From Pyropia haitanensis (lineage: Eukaryota > Rhodophyta > Bangiophyceae > Bangiales > Bangiaceae): a stretch of 64,000 nt of DNA. The DNA is taken from assembly GCA_008729055.1 (NCBI GenBank), contig SDUX01000078.1, forward strand, positions 1 to 64,000. Reading direction: 5' to 3'. How positions within the stretch are numbered: position 1 is the first letter of the stretch; each line of letters begins with the position of its first letter. Position numbers and translations under genes: made by a program. The notes beneath the pieces are model-generated. The model had not been told where the DNA came from. It saw nothing but the letters and a program-made list of their open reading frames with translations, and searched no databases. This document shows, piece after piece, positions 46,688-59,060 of this stretch.

Positions 46688-47315
46688 NNNNNNNNNNNNN
46701 NNNNNNNNNNNNNNNNNNNNNNNNNNNNNNNNNNNNNNNNNNNNNNNNNNNNNNNNNNNNNNNNNNNNNNNNNNNNNNNNNNNNNNNNNNNNNNNNNNNN
46801 NNNNNNNNNNNNNNNNNNNNNNNNNNNNNNNNNNNNNNNNNNNNNNNNNNNNNNNNNNNNNNNNNNNNNNNNNNNNNNNNNNNNNNNNNNNNNNNNNNNN
46901 NNNNNNNNNNNNNNNNNNNNNNNNNNNNNNNNNNNNNNNNNNNNNNNNNNNNNNNNNNNNNNNNNNNNNNNNNNNNNNNNNNNNNNNNNNNNNNNNNNNN
47001 NNNNNNNNNNNNNNNNNNNNNNNNNNNNNNNNNNNNNNNNNNNNNNNNNNNNNNNNNNNNNNNNNNNNNNNNNNNNNNNNNNNNNNNNNNNNNNNNNNNN
47101 NNNNNNNNNNNNNNNNNNNNNNNNNNNNNNNNNNNNNNNNNNNNNNNNNNNNNNNNNNNNNNNNNNNNNNNNNNNNNNNNNNNNNNNNNNNNNNNNNNNN
47201 NNNNNNNNNNNNNNNNNNNNNNNNNNNNNNNNNNNNNNNNNNNNNNNNNNNNNNNNNNNNNNNNNNNNNNNNNNNNNNNNNNNNNNNNNNNNNNNNNNNN
47301 NNNNNNNNNNNNNNN
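46688..47315. other. Assembly gap (628 N)
   Basis: Undetermined bases. In an intact B monomer the flanks (ending TTTCACGT and starting TTTTGCCCACTTCTTACC) are 79 bp apart, so a correct gap would be 79, 768 or 1457 bp. 628 fits none, so the N-run length is a placeholder or a real deletion is hidden. The flanking copies have extra one-base indels. Confidence 0.95.
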
Positions 47316-50300
47316 TTTTGCCCACTTCTTACCCACTTCCTACCCACTTGTGCCCACTTTTGCCCACTTTTGCCCACTTTTGCGTCTACAGCGATGCTGC
47401 ACACGATCCGGCGGCCGAATTGGCGCGCATTCCTTCATTCCAGCCATAGATCGCCCGCTCCATGTCCGAGGTTCGACCCCCACGGTCGTGCATGCGGTGG
47501 TAGGCCGCTTCTCACCCACTTTTGCCCACTGTTGCCCACTTTTGCCCACTTTCGCGTGTACAGCAATGCAGCACGCGCTCCGGCGGCCGAATTGGCTTGC
47601 ATGCTTTATTCCAGCCATACATCCGCCGCTCGACGTCCGAGCTTCCACCCGCACCGTCGTGCATGGGTGGTTGGCCGACCCGTTCGTTGGCGCGTCCGTT
47701 GGATGCAACGAGCGTTTTGTGGAGCGCCGGTTTCCACGTGTCAATTTTGTGGAATGGTTTTTGCCACGTGGGGGTCCCGACAGCCAGGTGTGACGGTCGG
47801 CGACAAAAGTTCCGCCCTCACACCGTCCACGCCAGTGTGACGGGCGGAACGCGCAGGGGACAGTTTGGGTGGCGGGGCGCACTTTGTGGCCACTGTTGGA
47901 CCACTTTCTGGCGACTTTCACGTGAATTTTCTTTGCAGTTATGGAAAGTTCTTGCCCCCAATTGCCCATTTGTGTCCTAATTTGGCCCCCTTTTTGCCCA
48001 CTTTTTGCCCACTTCTTACCCACTTCCTACCCACTTGTGCCCACTTTTGCCCACTTTTGCCCACTTTTGCGTCTACAGCGATGCTGCACACGATCCGGCG
48101 GCCGAATTGGCGCGCATCCTTCATTCCAGCCATAGATCCACCCGCTCGATGTCCGAGGTTCGACCCCCACGGTCGTGCATGCGGTGGTAGGCCGCTTCTC
48201 ACCCACTTTTGCCCACTGTTGCCCACTTTTGCCCACTTTCGCGTGTACAGCAATGCAGCACGCGCTCCGGCGGCCGAATTGGCTTGCATGCTTTATTCCA
48301 GCCATACATCCGCCCGCTCGACGTCCGAGCTTCCACCCGCACCGTCGTGCATGGGGTGGTTGGCCGACCCGTTCGTTGGCGCGTCCGTTGGATGCAACGA
48401 GCGTTTTGTGGAGCGCCGGTTTCCACGTGTCAATTTTGTGGAATGGTTTTTGCCACGTGGGGGTCCCGACAGCCAGGTGTGACGGTCGGCGACAAAAGTT
48501 CCGCCCTCACACCGTCCACGCCAGTGTGACGGGCGGAACGCGCAGGGGACAGTTTGGGTGGCGGGGCGCACTTTGTGGCCACTGTTGGACCACTTTCTGG
48601 CGACTTTCACGTGAATTTTCTTTGCAGTTATGGAAAGTTCTTGCCCCCAATTGCCCATTTGTGTCCTAATTTGGCCCCCTTTTTGCCCACTTTTTGCCCA
48701 CTTCTTACCCACTTCCTACCCACTTGTGCCCACTTTTGCCCACTTTTGCCCACTTTTGCGTCTACAGCGATGCTGCACACGATCCGGCGGCCGAATTGGC
48801 GCGCATCCTTCATTCCAGCCATAGATCCACCCGCTCGATGTCCGAGGTTCGACCCCCACGGTCGTGCATGCGGTGGTAGGCCGCTTCTCACCCACTTTTG
48901 CCCACTGTTGCCCACTTTTGCCCACTTTCGCGTGTACAGCAATGCAGCACGCGCTCCGGCGGCCGAATTGGCTTGCATGCTTTATTCCAGCCATACATCC
49001 GCCCGCTCGACGTCCGAGCTTCCACCCGCACCGTCGTGCATGGGGTGGTTGGCCGACCCGTTCGTTGGCGCGTCCGTTGGATGCAACGAGCGTTTTGTGG
49101 AGCGCCGGTTTCCACGTGTCAATTTTGTGGAATGGTTTTTGCCACGTGGGGGTCCCGACAGCCAGGTGTGACGGTCGGCGACAAAAGTTCCGCCCTCACA
49201 CCGTCCACGCCAGTGTGACGGGCGGAACGCGCAGGGGACAGTTTGGGTGGCGGGGCGCACTTTGTGGCCACTGTTGGACCACTTTCTGGCGACTTTCACG
49301 TGAATTTTCTTTGCAGTTATGGAAAGTTCTTGCCCCCAATTGCCCATTTGTGTCCTAATTTGGCCCCCTTTTTGCCCACTTTTTGCCCACTTCTTACCCA
49401 CTTCCTACCCACTTGTGCCCACTTTTGCCCACTTTTGCCCACTTTTGCGTCTACAGCGATGCTGCACACGATCCGGCGGCCGAATTGGCGCGCATCCTTC
49501 ATTCCAGCCATAGATCCACCCGCTCGATGTCCGAGGTTCGACCCCCACGGTCGTGCATGCGGTGGTAGGCCGCTTCTCACCCACTTTTGCCCACTGTTGC
49601 CCACTTTTGCCCACTTTCGCGTGTACAGCAATGCAGCACGCGCTCCGGCGGCCGAATTGGCTTGCATGCTTTATTCCAGCCATACATCCGCCCGCTCGAC
49701 GTCCGAGCTTCCACCCGCACCGTCGTGCATGGGGTGGTTGGCCGACCCGTTCGTTGGCGCGTCCGTTGGATGCAACGAGCGTTTTGTGGAGCGCCGGTTT
49801 CCACGTGTCAATTTTGTGGAATGGTTTTTGCCACGTGGGGGTCCCGACAGCCAGGTGTGACGGTCGGCGACAAAAGTTCCGCCCTCACACCGTCCACGCC
49901 AGTGTGACGGGCGGAACGCGCAGGGACAGTTTGGGTGGCGGGGCGCACTTTGTGGCCACTGTTGGACCACTTTCTGGCGACTTTCACGTGAATTTTCTTT
50001 GCAGTTATGGAAAGTTCTTGCCCCCAATTGCCCATTTGTGTCCTAATTTGGCCCCCTTTTTGCCCACTTTTTGCCCACTTCTTACCCACTTCCTACCCAC
50101 TTGTGCCCACTTTTGCCCACTTTTGCCCACTTTTGCGTCTACAGCGATGCTGCACACGATCCGGCGGCCGAATTGGCGCGCATCCTTCATTCCAGCCATA
50201 GATCCACCCGCTCGATGTCCGAGGTTCGACCCCCACGGTCGTGCATGCGGTGGTAGGCCGCTTCTCACCCACTTTTGCCCACTGTTGCCCACTTTTGCCC

Positions 50301-53300
50301 ACTTTCGCGTGTACAGCAATGCAGCACGCGCTCCGGCGGCCGAATTGGCTGCATGCTTTATTCCAGCCATACATCCGCCCGCTCGACGTCCGAGCTTCCA
50401 CCCGCACCGTCGTGCATGGGGTGGTTGGCCGACCCGTTCGTTGGCGCGTCCGTTGGATGCAACGAGCGTTTTGTGGAGCGCCGGTTTCCACGTGTCAATT
50501 TTGTGGAATGGTTTTTGCCACGTGGGGGTCCCGACAGCCAGGTGTGACGGTCGGCGACAAAAGTTCCGCCCTCACACCGTCCACGCCAGTGTGACGGGCG
50601 GAACGCGCAGGGACAGTTTGGGTGGCGGGGCGCACTTTGTGGCCACTGTTGGACCACTTTCTGGCGACTTTCACGTAATTTTCTTTGCAGTTATGGAAAG
50701 TTCTTGCCCCCAATTGCCCATTTGTGTCCTAATTTGGCCCCCTTTTTGCCCACTTTTTGCCCACTTCTTACCCACTTCCTACCCACTTTGCCCACTTTTG
50801 CCCACTTTTGCCCACTTTTGCGTCTACAGCGATGCTGCACACGATCCGGCGGCCGAATTGGCGCGCATCCTTCATTCCAGCCATAGATCCACCCGCTCGA
50901 TGTCCGAGGTTCGACCCCCACGGTCGTGCATGCGGTGGTAGGCCGCTTCTCACCCACTTTTGCCCACTGTTGCCCACTTTTGCCCACTTTCGCGTGTACA
51001 GCAATGCAGCACGCGCTCCGGCGGCCGAATTGGCTTGCATGCTTTATTCCAGCCATACATCCGCCCGCTCGACGTCCGAGCTTCCACCCGCACCGTCGTG
51101 CATGGGGTGGTTGGCCGACCCGTTCGTTGGCGCGTCCGTTGGATGCAACGAGCGTTTTGTGGAGCGCCGGTTTCCACGTGTCAATTTTGTGGAATGGTTT
51201 TTGCCACGTGGGGGTCCCGACAGCCAGGTGTGACGGTCGGCGACAAAAGTTCCGCCCTCACACCGTCCACGCCAGTGTGACGGGCGGAACGCGCAGGGGA
51301 CAGTTTGGGTGGCGGGGCGCACTTTGTGGCCACTGTTGGACCACTTTCTGGCGACTTTCACGTGAATTTTCTTTGCAGTTATGGAAAGTTCTTGCCCCCA
51401 ATTGCCCATTTGTGTCCTAATTTGGCCCCCTTTTTGCCCACTTTTTGCCCACTTCTTACCCACTTCCTACCCACTTGTGCCCACTTTTGCCCACTTTTGC
51501 CCACTTTTGCGTCTACAGCGATGCTGCACACGATCCGGCGGCCGAATTGGCGCGCATCCTTCATTCCAGCCATAGATCCACCCGCTCGATGTCCGAGGTT
51601 CGACCCCCACGGTCGTGCATGCGGTGGTAGGCCGCTTCTCACCCACTTTTGCCCACTGTTGCCCACTTTTGCCCACTTTCGCGTGTACAGCAATGCAGCA
51701 CGCGCTCCGGCGGCCGAATTGGCTTGCATGCTTTATTCCAGCCATACATCCGCCCGCTCGACGTCCGAGCTTCCACCCGCACCGTCGTGCATGGGTGGTT
51801 GGCCGACCCGTTCGTTGGCGCGTCCGTTGGATGCAACGAGCGTTTTGTGGAGCGCCGGTTTCCACGTGTCAATTTTGTGGAATGGTTTTTGCCACGTGGG
51901 GGTCCCGACAGCCAGGTGTGACGGTCGGCGACAAAAGTTCCGCCCTCACACCGTCCACGCCAGTGTGACGGGCGGAACGCGCAGGGGACAGTTTGGGTGG
52001 CGGGGCGCACTTTGTGGCCACTGTTGGACCACTTTCTGGCGACTTTCACGTGAATTTTCTTTGCAGTTATGGAAAGTTCTTGCCCCCAATTGCCCATTTG
52101 TGTCCTAATTTGGCCCCCTTTTTGCCCACTTTTTGCCCACTTCTTACCCACTTCCTACCCACTTGTGCCCACTTTTGCCCACTTTTGCCCACTTTTGCGT
52201 CTACAGCGATGCTGCACACGATCCGGCGGCCGAATTGGCGCGCATCCTTCATTCCAGCCATAGATCCACCCGCTCGATGTCCGAGGTTCGACCCCCACGG
52301 TCGTGCATGCGGTGGTAGGCCGCTTCTCACCCACTTTTGCCCACTGTTGCCCACTTTTGCCCACTTTCGCGTGTACAGCAATGCAGCACGCGCTCCGGCG
52401 GCCGAATTGGCTTGCATGCTTTATTCCAGCCATACATCCGCCCGCTCGACGTCCGAGCTTCCACCCGCACCGTCGTGCATGGGGTGGTTGGCCGACCCGT
52501 TCGTTGGCGCGTCCGTTGGATGCAACGAGCGTTTTGTGGAGCGCCGGTTTCCACGTGTCAATTTTGTGGAATGGTTTTTGCCACGTGGGGTCCCGACAGC
52601 CAGGTGTGACGGTCGGCGACAAAAGTTCCGCCCTCACACCGTCCACGCCAGTGTGACGGCGGAACGCGCAGGGGACAGTTTGGGTGGCGGGGCGCACTTG
52701 TGGCCACTGTTGGACCACTTTCTGGCGACTTTCACGTGAATTTTCTTTGCAGTTATGGAAAGTTCTTGCCCCCAATTGCCCATTTGTGTCCTAATTTGGC
52801 CCCCTTTTTGCCCACTTTTTGCCCACTTCTTACCCACTTCCTACCCACTTGTGCCCACTTTTGCCCACTTTTGCCCACTTTTGCGTCTACAGCGATGCTG
52901 CACACGATCCGGCGGCCGAATTGGCGCGCATCCTTCATTCCAGCCATAGATCCACCCGCTCGATGTCCGAGGTTCGACCCCCACGGTCGTGCATGCGGTG
53001 GTAGGCCGCTTCTCACCCACTTTTGCCCACTGTTGCCCACTTTTGCCCACTTTCGCGTGTACAGCAATGCAGCACGCGCTCCGGCGGCCGAATTGGCTTG
53101 CATCTTTATTCCAGCCATACATCCGCCCGCTCGACGTCCGAGCTTCCACCCGCACCGTCGTGCATGGGGTGGTTGGCCGACCCGTTCGTTGGCGCGTCCG
53201 TGGATGCAACGAGCGTTTTGTGGAGCGCCGGTTTCCACGTGTCAATTTTGTGGAATGGTTTTGCCACGTGGGGGTCCCGACAGCCAGGTGTGACGGTCGG

Positions 53301-53489
53301 CGACAAAAGTTCCGCCCTCACACCGTCCACGCCAGTGTGACGGGCGGAACGCGCAGGGGACAGTTTGGGTGGCGGGGCGCACTTTGTGGCCACTGTTGGA
53401 CCACTTTCTGGCGACTTTCACGTGAATTTTCTTTGCAGTTATGGAAAGTTCTTGCCCCCAATTGCCCATTTGTGTCCTAATTTGGCCCC

Positions 53490-53800
53490 CCTTTTTGCCC
53501 ACTTTTTGCCCACTTCTTACCCACTTCCTACCCACTTTTGCCCACTTTTGCCCACTTTTGCCCACTTTTGCGTCTACAGCAATTTTCGCGTTCGATGGAG
53601 CGGCCGAATTGCTTGCCCATTTGCATGTTTATTTGGCCAGCCCTACATCCGCCGCTCCATGCCCACTTCGTTTGCCCGCACGGTCGTGCCCACTGTCCTA
53701 CCCACTTGTCCCACTTTTGCCACTTTTTTTGCCCACTGTTTGCGTCTACTTTTGCCCACTTTCGCACACGTACAGCAATCCGAATTGGCGCGCATCCTTC
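53490..53800 (+). repeat. Rearranged B monomer zone 4
   Basis: After the 10-mer run the module 2 sequence is replaced by altered pieces (CAGCAATTTTCGCGTTCGAT; TTGCTTGCCCATTTGCATG; TTATTTGGCCAGCCCTAC), then returns at about 53780. One stretch has T8 (near 53727), not seen in other copies. Confidence 0.75.
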
Positions 53801-54282
53801 ATTCCAGCCATAGATCCACCCGCTCGATGTCCGAGGTTCGACCCCACGGTCGTGCATGCGGTGGTAGGCCGCTTCTCACCCACTTTTGCCCACTGTTGCC
53901 CACTTTTGCCCACTTTCGCGTGTACAGCAATGCAGCACGCGCTCCGGCGGCCGAATTGGCTTGCATGCTTTATTCCAGCCATACATCCGCCCGCTCGACG
54001 TCCGAGCTTCCACCCGCACCGTCGTGCATGGGGTGGTTGGCCGACCCGTTCGTTGGCGCGTCCGTTGGATGCAACGAGCGTTTTGTGGAGCGCCGGTTTC
54101 CACGTGTCAATTTTGTGGAATGGTTTTTGCCACGTGGGGGTCCCGACAGCCAGGTGTGACGGTCGGCGACAAAAGTTCCGCCCTCACACCGTCCACGCCA
54201 GTGTGACGGGCGGAACGCGCAGGGGACAGTTTGGGTGGCGGGGCGCACTTTGTGGCCACTGTTGGACCACTTTCTGGCGACT

Positions 54283-54500
54283 TCGTGACGTGATTTTTCT
54301 TTGCAGTTATGGAAGCCAGTTGACGGTTGCCCTCCAATGTGACCCGCGCATTTGTGTTTGTGGCCACTACCACTTTGGCGACTTTCACCTTTGCAGTTGC
54401 TTGCCCCCAATTGCCCATTTGTGTCCTAATTTGGCCCCTTTTTGCCCACTTTTTGCCCACTTCTTACCCCACTTCCTACCCACTTGTGCCACTTTGCCCA
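54283..54500 (+). repeat. Rearranged B monomer zone 5
   Basis: The normal CACGTGAATTTTCTTTGCAG region is altered (CTTCGTGACGTGATTTTTC). An insertion of about 90 bp at 54315-54405 includes AGCCAGTTGACGGTTGCCC and a second copy of CACTTTGGCGACTTTCAC. Confidence 0.75.
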
Positions 54501-55849
54501 CTTTTGCCCACTTTTGCGTCTACAGCGATGCTGCACACGATCCGGCGGCCGAATTGGCGCGCATCCTTCATTCCAGCCATAGATCCACCCGCTCGATGTC
54601 CGAGGTTCGACCCCCACGGTCGTGCATGCGGTGGTAGGCCGGCTTCTCACCCCACTTTTGCCCACTGTTGCCCACTTTTGCCCACTTTCGCGTGTACAGC
54701 AATGCAGCACGCGCTCCGGCGGCCGAATTGGCTTGCATGCTTTATTCCAGCCATACATCCGCCCGCTCGAGTCCGAGCTTCCACCCGCACCGTCGTGCAT
54801 GGGGTGGTTGGCCGACCCGTTCGTTGGCGCGTCCGTTGGATGCAACGAGCGTTTTGTGGAGCGCCGGTTTCCACGTGTCAATTTTGTGGAATGGTTTTTG
54901 CCACGTGGGGGTCCCGACAGCCAGGTGTGACGGTCGGCGACAAAAGTTCCGCCCTCACACGTCCACGCCAGTGTGACGGGCGGAACGCGCAGGGGACAGT
55001 TTGGGTGGCGGGGCGCACTTTGTGGCCACTGTTGGACCACTTTCTGGCGACTTTCACGTGAATTTTCTTTGCAGTTATGGAAAGTTCTTGCCCCCAATTG
55101 GCCCATTTGTGTCCTAATTTGGGCCCCCTTTTTGCCCACTTTTTGCCCACTTCTTACCCACTTCCTACCCACTTGTGCCCACTTTTGCCCACTTTTGCCC
55201 ACTTTTGCGTCTACAGCGATGCTGCACACGATCCGGCGGCCGAATTGGCGCGCATCCTTCATTCCAGCCATAGATCCACCCGCTCGATGTCCGAGGTTCG
55301 ACCCCCACGGTCCGTGCATGCGGTGGTAGGCCGCTTCTCACCCACTTTGCCCACTGTTGCCCACTTTTGCCCACTTTCGCGTGTACAGCAATGCAGCACG
55401 CGCTCCGGCGGCCGAATTGGCTTGCATGCTTTATTCCAGCCATACATCCGCCCGCTCGACGTCCGAGCTTCCACCCGCACCGTCGTGCATGGGGTGGTTG
55501 GCCGACCCGTTCGTTGGCGCGTCCGTTGGATGCAACGAGCGTTTTGTGGAGCGCCCGGTTTTTGTGGAATGGTTTTTGCCACGTGGGGGTCCCGACAGCC
55601 AGGTGTGACGGTCGGCGACAAAAGTTCCGCCCTCACACCGTCCACGCCAGTGTGACGGGCGGAACGCGCAGGGGACAGTTTGGGTGGCGGGGCGCACTTT
55701 GTGGCCACTGTTGGACCACTTTCTGGCGACTTTCACGTGAATTTTCTTTGCAGTTATGGAAAGTTCTTGCCCCCAATTGCCCATTTGTGTCCTAATTTGG
55801 CCCCCTTTTTGCCCACTTTTTGCCCACTTCTTACCCACTTCCTACCCCA

Positions 55850-56560
55850 CTTGGCCCACTTTTGACACTTTTCCGCACTTCATTGCCGTCCACGCTACAG
55901 CGACGGGCTGCAACGCGCCGGCGGACAGTTTGGCGCATGCATCCTTCATTCCAGCCATGTGGCCACTGTTGGATCCACTTTCTGTCGACCGTTTCGACCC
56001 CCACATTCGTCTTTGCGTTGTGGTAAGTTCTTGCCCCCAATTGCCCATTTGTGTCCTAATTTGGCCCCCTTTTTGCCCACTTTTTGCCCACTTCTTACCC
56101 ACTTCCTACCCACTTGTGCCCACTTTTGCCCACTTTTGCCCACTTTTGCGTCTACAGCGATGCTGCACACGATCCGGCGGCCGAATTGGCGCGCATCCTT
56201 CATTCCAGCCATAGATCGCGCCGCTCGGCATGTCCGATTGGTTCTTGCACTGCCCACATCGTCCATGCCATACATCCGCCCGCTCGACGTCCGAGCTTCC
56301 ACCCGCACCGTCGTGCATGGGGTGGTTCACCCGTTCGTTTTGCCCACGTGTTGTGGACTTTTGCCAGTTTTTGTGGCGCGTGTACACCGGTTTCATGCAG
56401 CAATTTTGTGGAATGGTTTTGGCCACGAATTGGTCTTGCATGCCATTTATGTCCAGCGGTCGGCGATCCGCCCAAGCGACCCTCACTTCCCCCGCACGCC
56501 AGTGTGCATGGGGTGGTTGGCCGACCCGTTCGTTGGCGGCGTCCCGTTGGATGCAACGAG
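55850..56560 (+). repeat. Rearranged B monomer zones 6 and 7
   Basis: Two altered patches. 55850-56030 has a degenerate module (CACTTTTCCGCACTTCATTG; GGCTGCAACGCGCCGGCGGA). 56210-56520 has shuffled fragments (CATGTCCGATTGGTTCTTGC; GTGTACACCGGTTTCATGC). About 180 bp of normal monomer lie between them. Confidence 0.75.
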
Positions 56561-58129
56561 TGTTTTGTGGAGCGCCGGTTTCCACGTGTCAATTTTGTGG
56601 AATGGTTTTTGCCACGTGGGGGTCCGACAGCCAGGTGTGACGGTCGGCGACAAAAGTTCCGCCCTCACACCGTCCACGCCAGTGTGACGGGCGGAACGCG
56701 CAGGGACAGTTTGGGTGGCGGGGCGCACTTTGTGGCCACTGTTGGACCACTTTCTGGCGACTTTCACGTGAATTTTCTTTGCAGTTATGGAAATTCTTGC
56801 CCCAATTGCCCATTTGTGTCCTAATTTGGCCCCCTTTTTGCCCACTTTTTGCCCACTTCTTACCCACTTCCTACCCACTTGTGCCCACTTTTGCCCACTT
56901 TTGCCCCTTTTGCGTCTACAGCGATGCTGCACACGATCCGGCGGCCGAATTGGCGCGCATCCTTCATTCCAGCCATAGATCCACCCGCTCGATGTCCGAG
57001 GTTCGACCCCCACGGTCGTGCATGCGGTGGTAGGCCGCTTCTCACCCACTTTGCCCACTGTTGCCCACTTTTGCCCACTTTCGCGTGTACAGCAATGCAG
57101 CACGCGCTCCGGCGGCCGAATTGGCTTGCATGCTTTATTCCAGCCATACATCCGCCCGCTCGACGTCCGAGTTCCACCCGCACCGTCGTGCATGGGTGGT
57201 TGGCCGACCCGTTCGTTGGCGCGTCCGTTGGATGCAACGAGGTTTTGTGGAGCGCCGGTTTCCACGTGTCAATTTTGTGGAATGGTTTTTGCCACGTGGG
57301 GGTCCGACAGCCAGGTGTGACGGTCGGCGACAAAAGTTCCGCCCTCACACCGTCCACGCCAGTGTGACGGGCGGAACGCGCAGGGACAGTTTGGGTGGCG
57401 GGGCGCACTTTGTGGCCACTGTTGGACCACTTTCTGGCGACTTTCCGTGAATTTTCTTTGCAGTTATGGAAAGTTCTTGCCCCCAATTGCCCATTTGTGT
57501 CCTAATTTGGCCCCCTTTTTGCCCACTTTTTGCCCACTTCTTACCCACTTCCTACCCACTTTTGCCCACTTTTGCCCACTTTTGCCCACTTTTGCGTCTA
57601 CAGCGATGCTGCACACGATCCGGCGGCCGAATTGGCGCGCATCCTTCATTCCAGCCATAGATCCACCCGCTCGATGTCCGAGGTTCGACCCCCACGGTCG
57701 TGCATGCGGTGGTAGGCCGCTTCTCACCCACTTTTGCCCACTGTTGCCCACTTTTGCCCACTTTGCGTGTACAGCAATGCAGCACGCGCTCCGGCGGCCG
57801 AATTGGCTTGCATGCTTTATTCCAGCCATACATCCGCCCGCTCGACGTCCGAGTTCCACCCGCACCGTCGTGCATGGGGTGGTTGGCCGACCCGTTCGTT
57901 GGCGCGTCCGTTGGATGCAACGAGCGTTTTGTGGAGCGCCGGTTTCCACGTGTCAATTTTGTGGAATGGTTTTTGCCACGTGGGGTCCCGACAGCCAGGT
58001 GTGACGGTCGGCGACAAAAGTTCCGCCCTCACACCGTCCACGCCAGTGTGACGGGCGGAACGCGCAGTGGACAGTTTGGGTGGCGGGGCGCACTTTGTGG
58101 CCACTGTTGGACCACTTTCTGGCGACTTT

Positions 58130-59060
58130 CGCCTCAATTTTCTTTGCAGTTATGGAAATTCTTGCCCCCAATTGCCCATTTGTGTCCTAATTTGGCCCCC
58201 TTTTTGCCCACTTTTTGCCCACTTCTTACCCACTTCCTACCCACTTTTGCCCACTTTTGCCCACTTTTGGCCCCACTTTTGCGTCTACAGCGGATGCTGC
58301 ACACGATCCGGCGGCCGAATTGGCGCGCATCCTTCGTTCCAGCCATAGATCCGCCCGCTCCATGTCGAGGTTCGACCACCACGGTCGTGCATGCGTGGTG
58401 GTAGCCGCTCACCCACCTTTTGCCCACCCACTGCCCACTTTTGCCCACCCACTTTCTTTCGCGTACAGCAATGCAGCACGCGCTCCGGCGGCCGAATTGG
58501 CTTGCATGCTTTATTCCAGCCATACATGCCCGCTCGACGTCCGAGCTTCCACCCGCACCGCTGCATGGGGTGGTTGGCCGACCCGTTCGTTGGCGCGTCC
58601 GTTGGATGCAACGAGCGTTTTGTGGAGCGCCGGTTTCCACGCAATTTTGCTGGGGGTCCCGACAGCCAGGTGTGACGGTCGGCGACAAAAGTCCGCCCTC
58701 ACACCGTCCACGCCAGTGTGACGGGCGGAACGCGCAGGGGACAGTTTGGGTGGCCGCACTTTGTGGCCACTGTTGGACCACTCGGCGACTTTCACGTGAA
58801 TTTTCTTTGCAGTTATGGAAAGTTCTTGCCCCCAATTGCCCATTTGTGTCCTAATTTGGCCGTTTTTGCGTGCCCACTGGCCCACTTTTGCGTCTACAGC
58901 GATGCTGCACACGATCCGGCGGCCGAATTGGCGCGCATCCTTCATTCCAGTAGATCCACCCGCTCGATGTCCGAGGTTCGACCCCACGGTCGTGCATGCG
59001 GTGGTAGGATGCAACGAGCGTTTTGTTGGAGCGCCGGTTTCCACGTGTCAATTTTGTGGA
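58130..59060 (+). repeat. Rearranged B monomer zone 8
   Basis: Multiple small indels and deletions: CTTTCGCCTCAATTTTC, GGATGCTGC, GTAGCCGCTCACCCACC, CACGCAATTTTGCTGGGGG, and a jump at 59007 from GGTGGTAGG straight to ATGCAACGAGCG that deletes most of module 1. A-like CGCAGTGGAC appears at 58065 and 59162 and A-like GGGGTGGTCGGCCGC at 59489. Confidence 0.75.
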
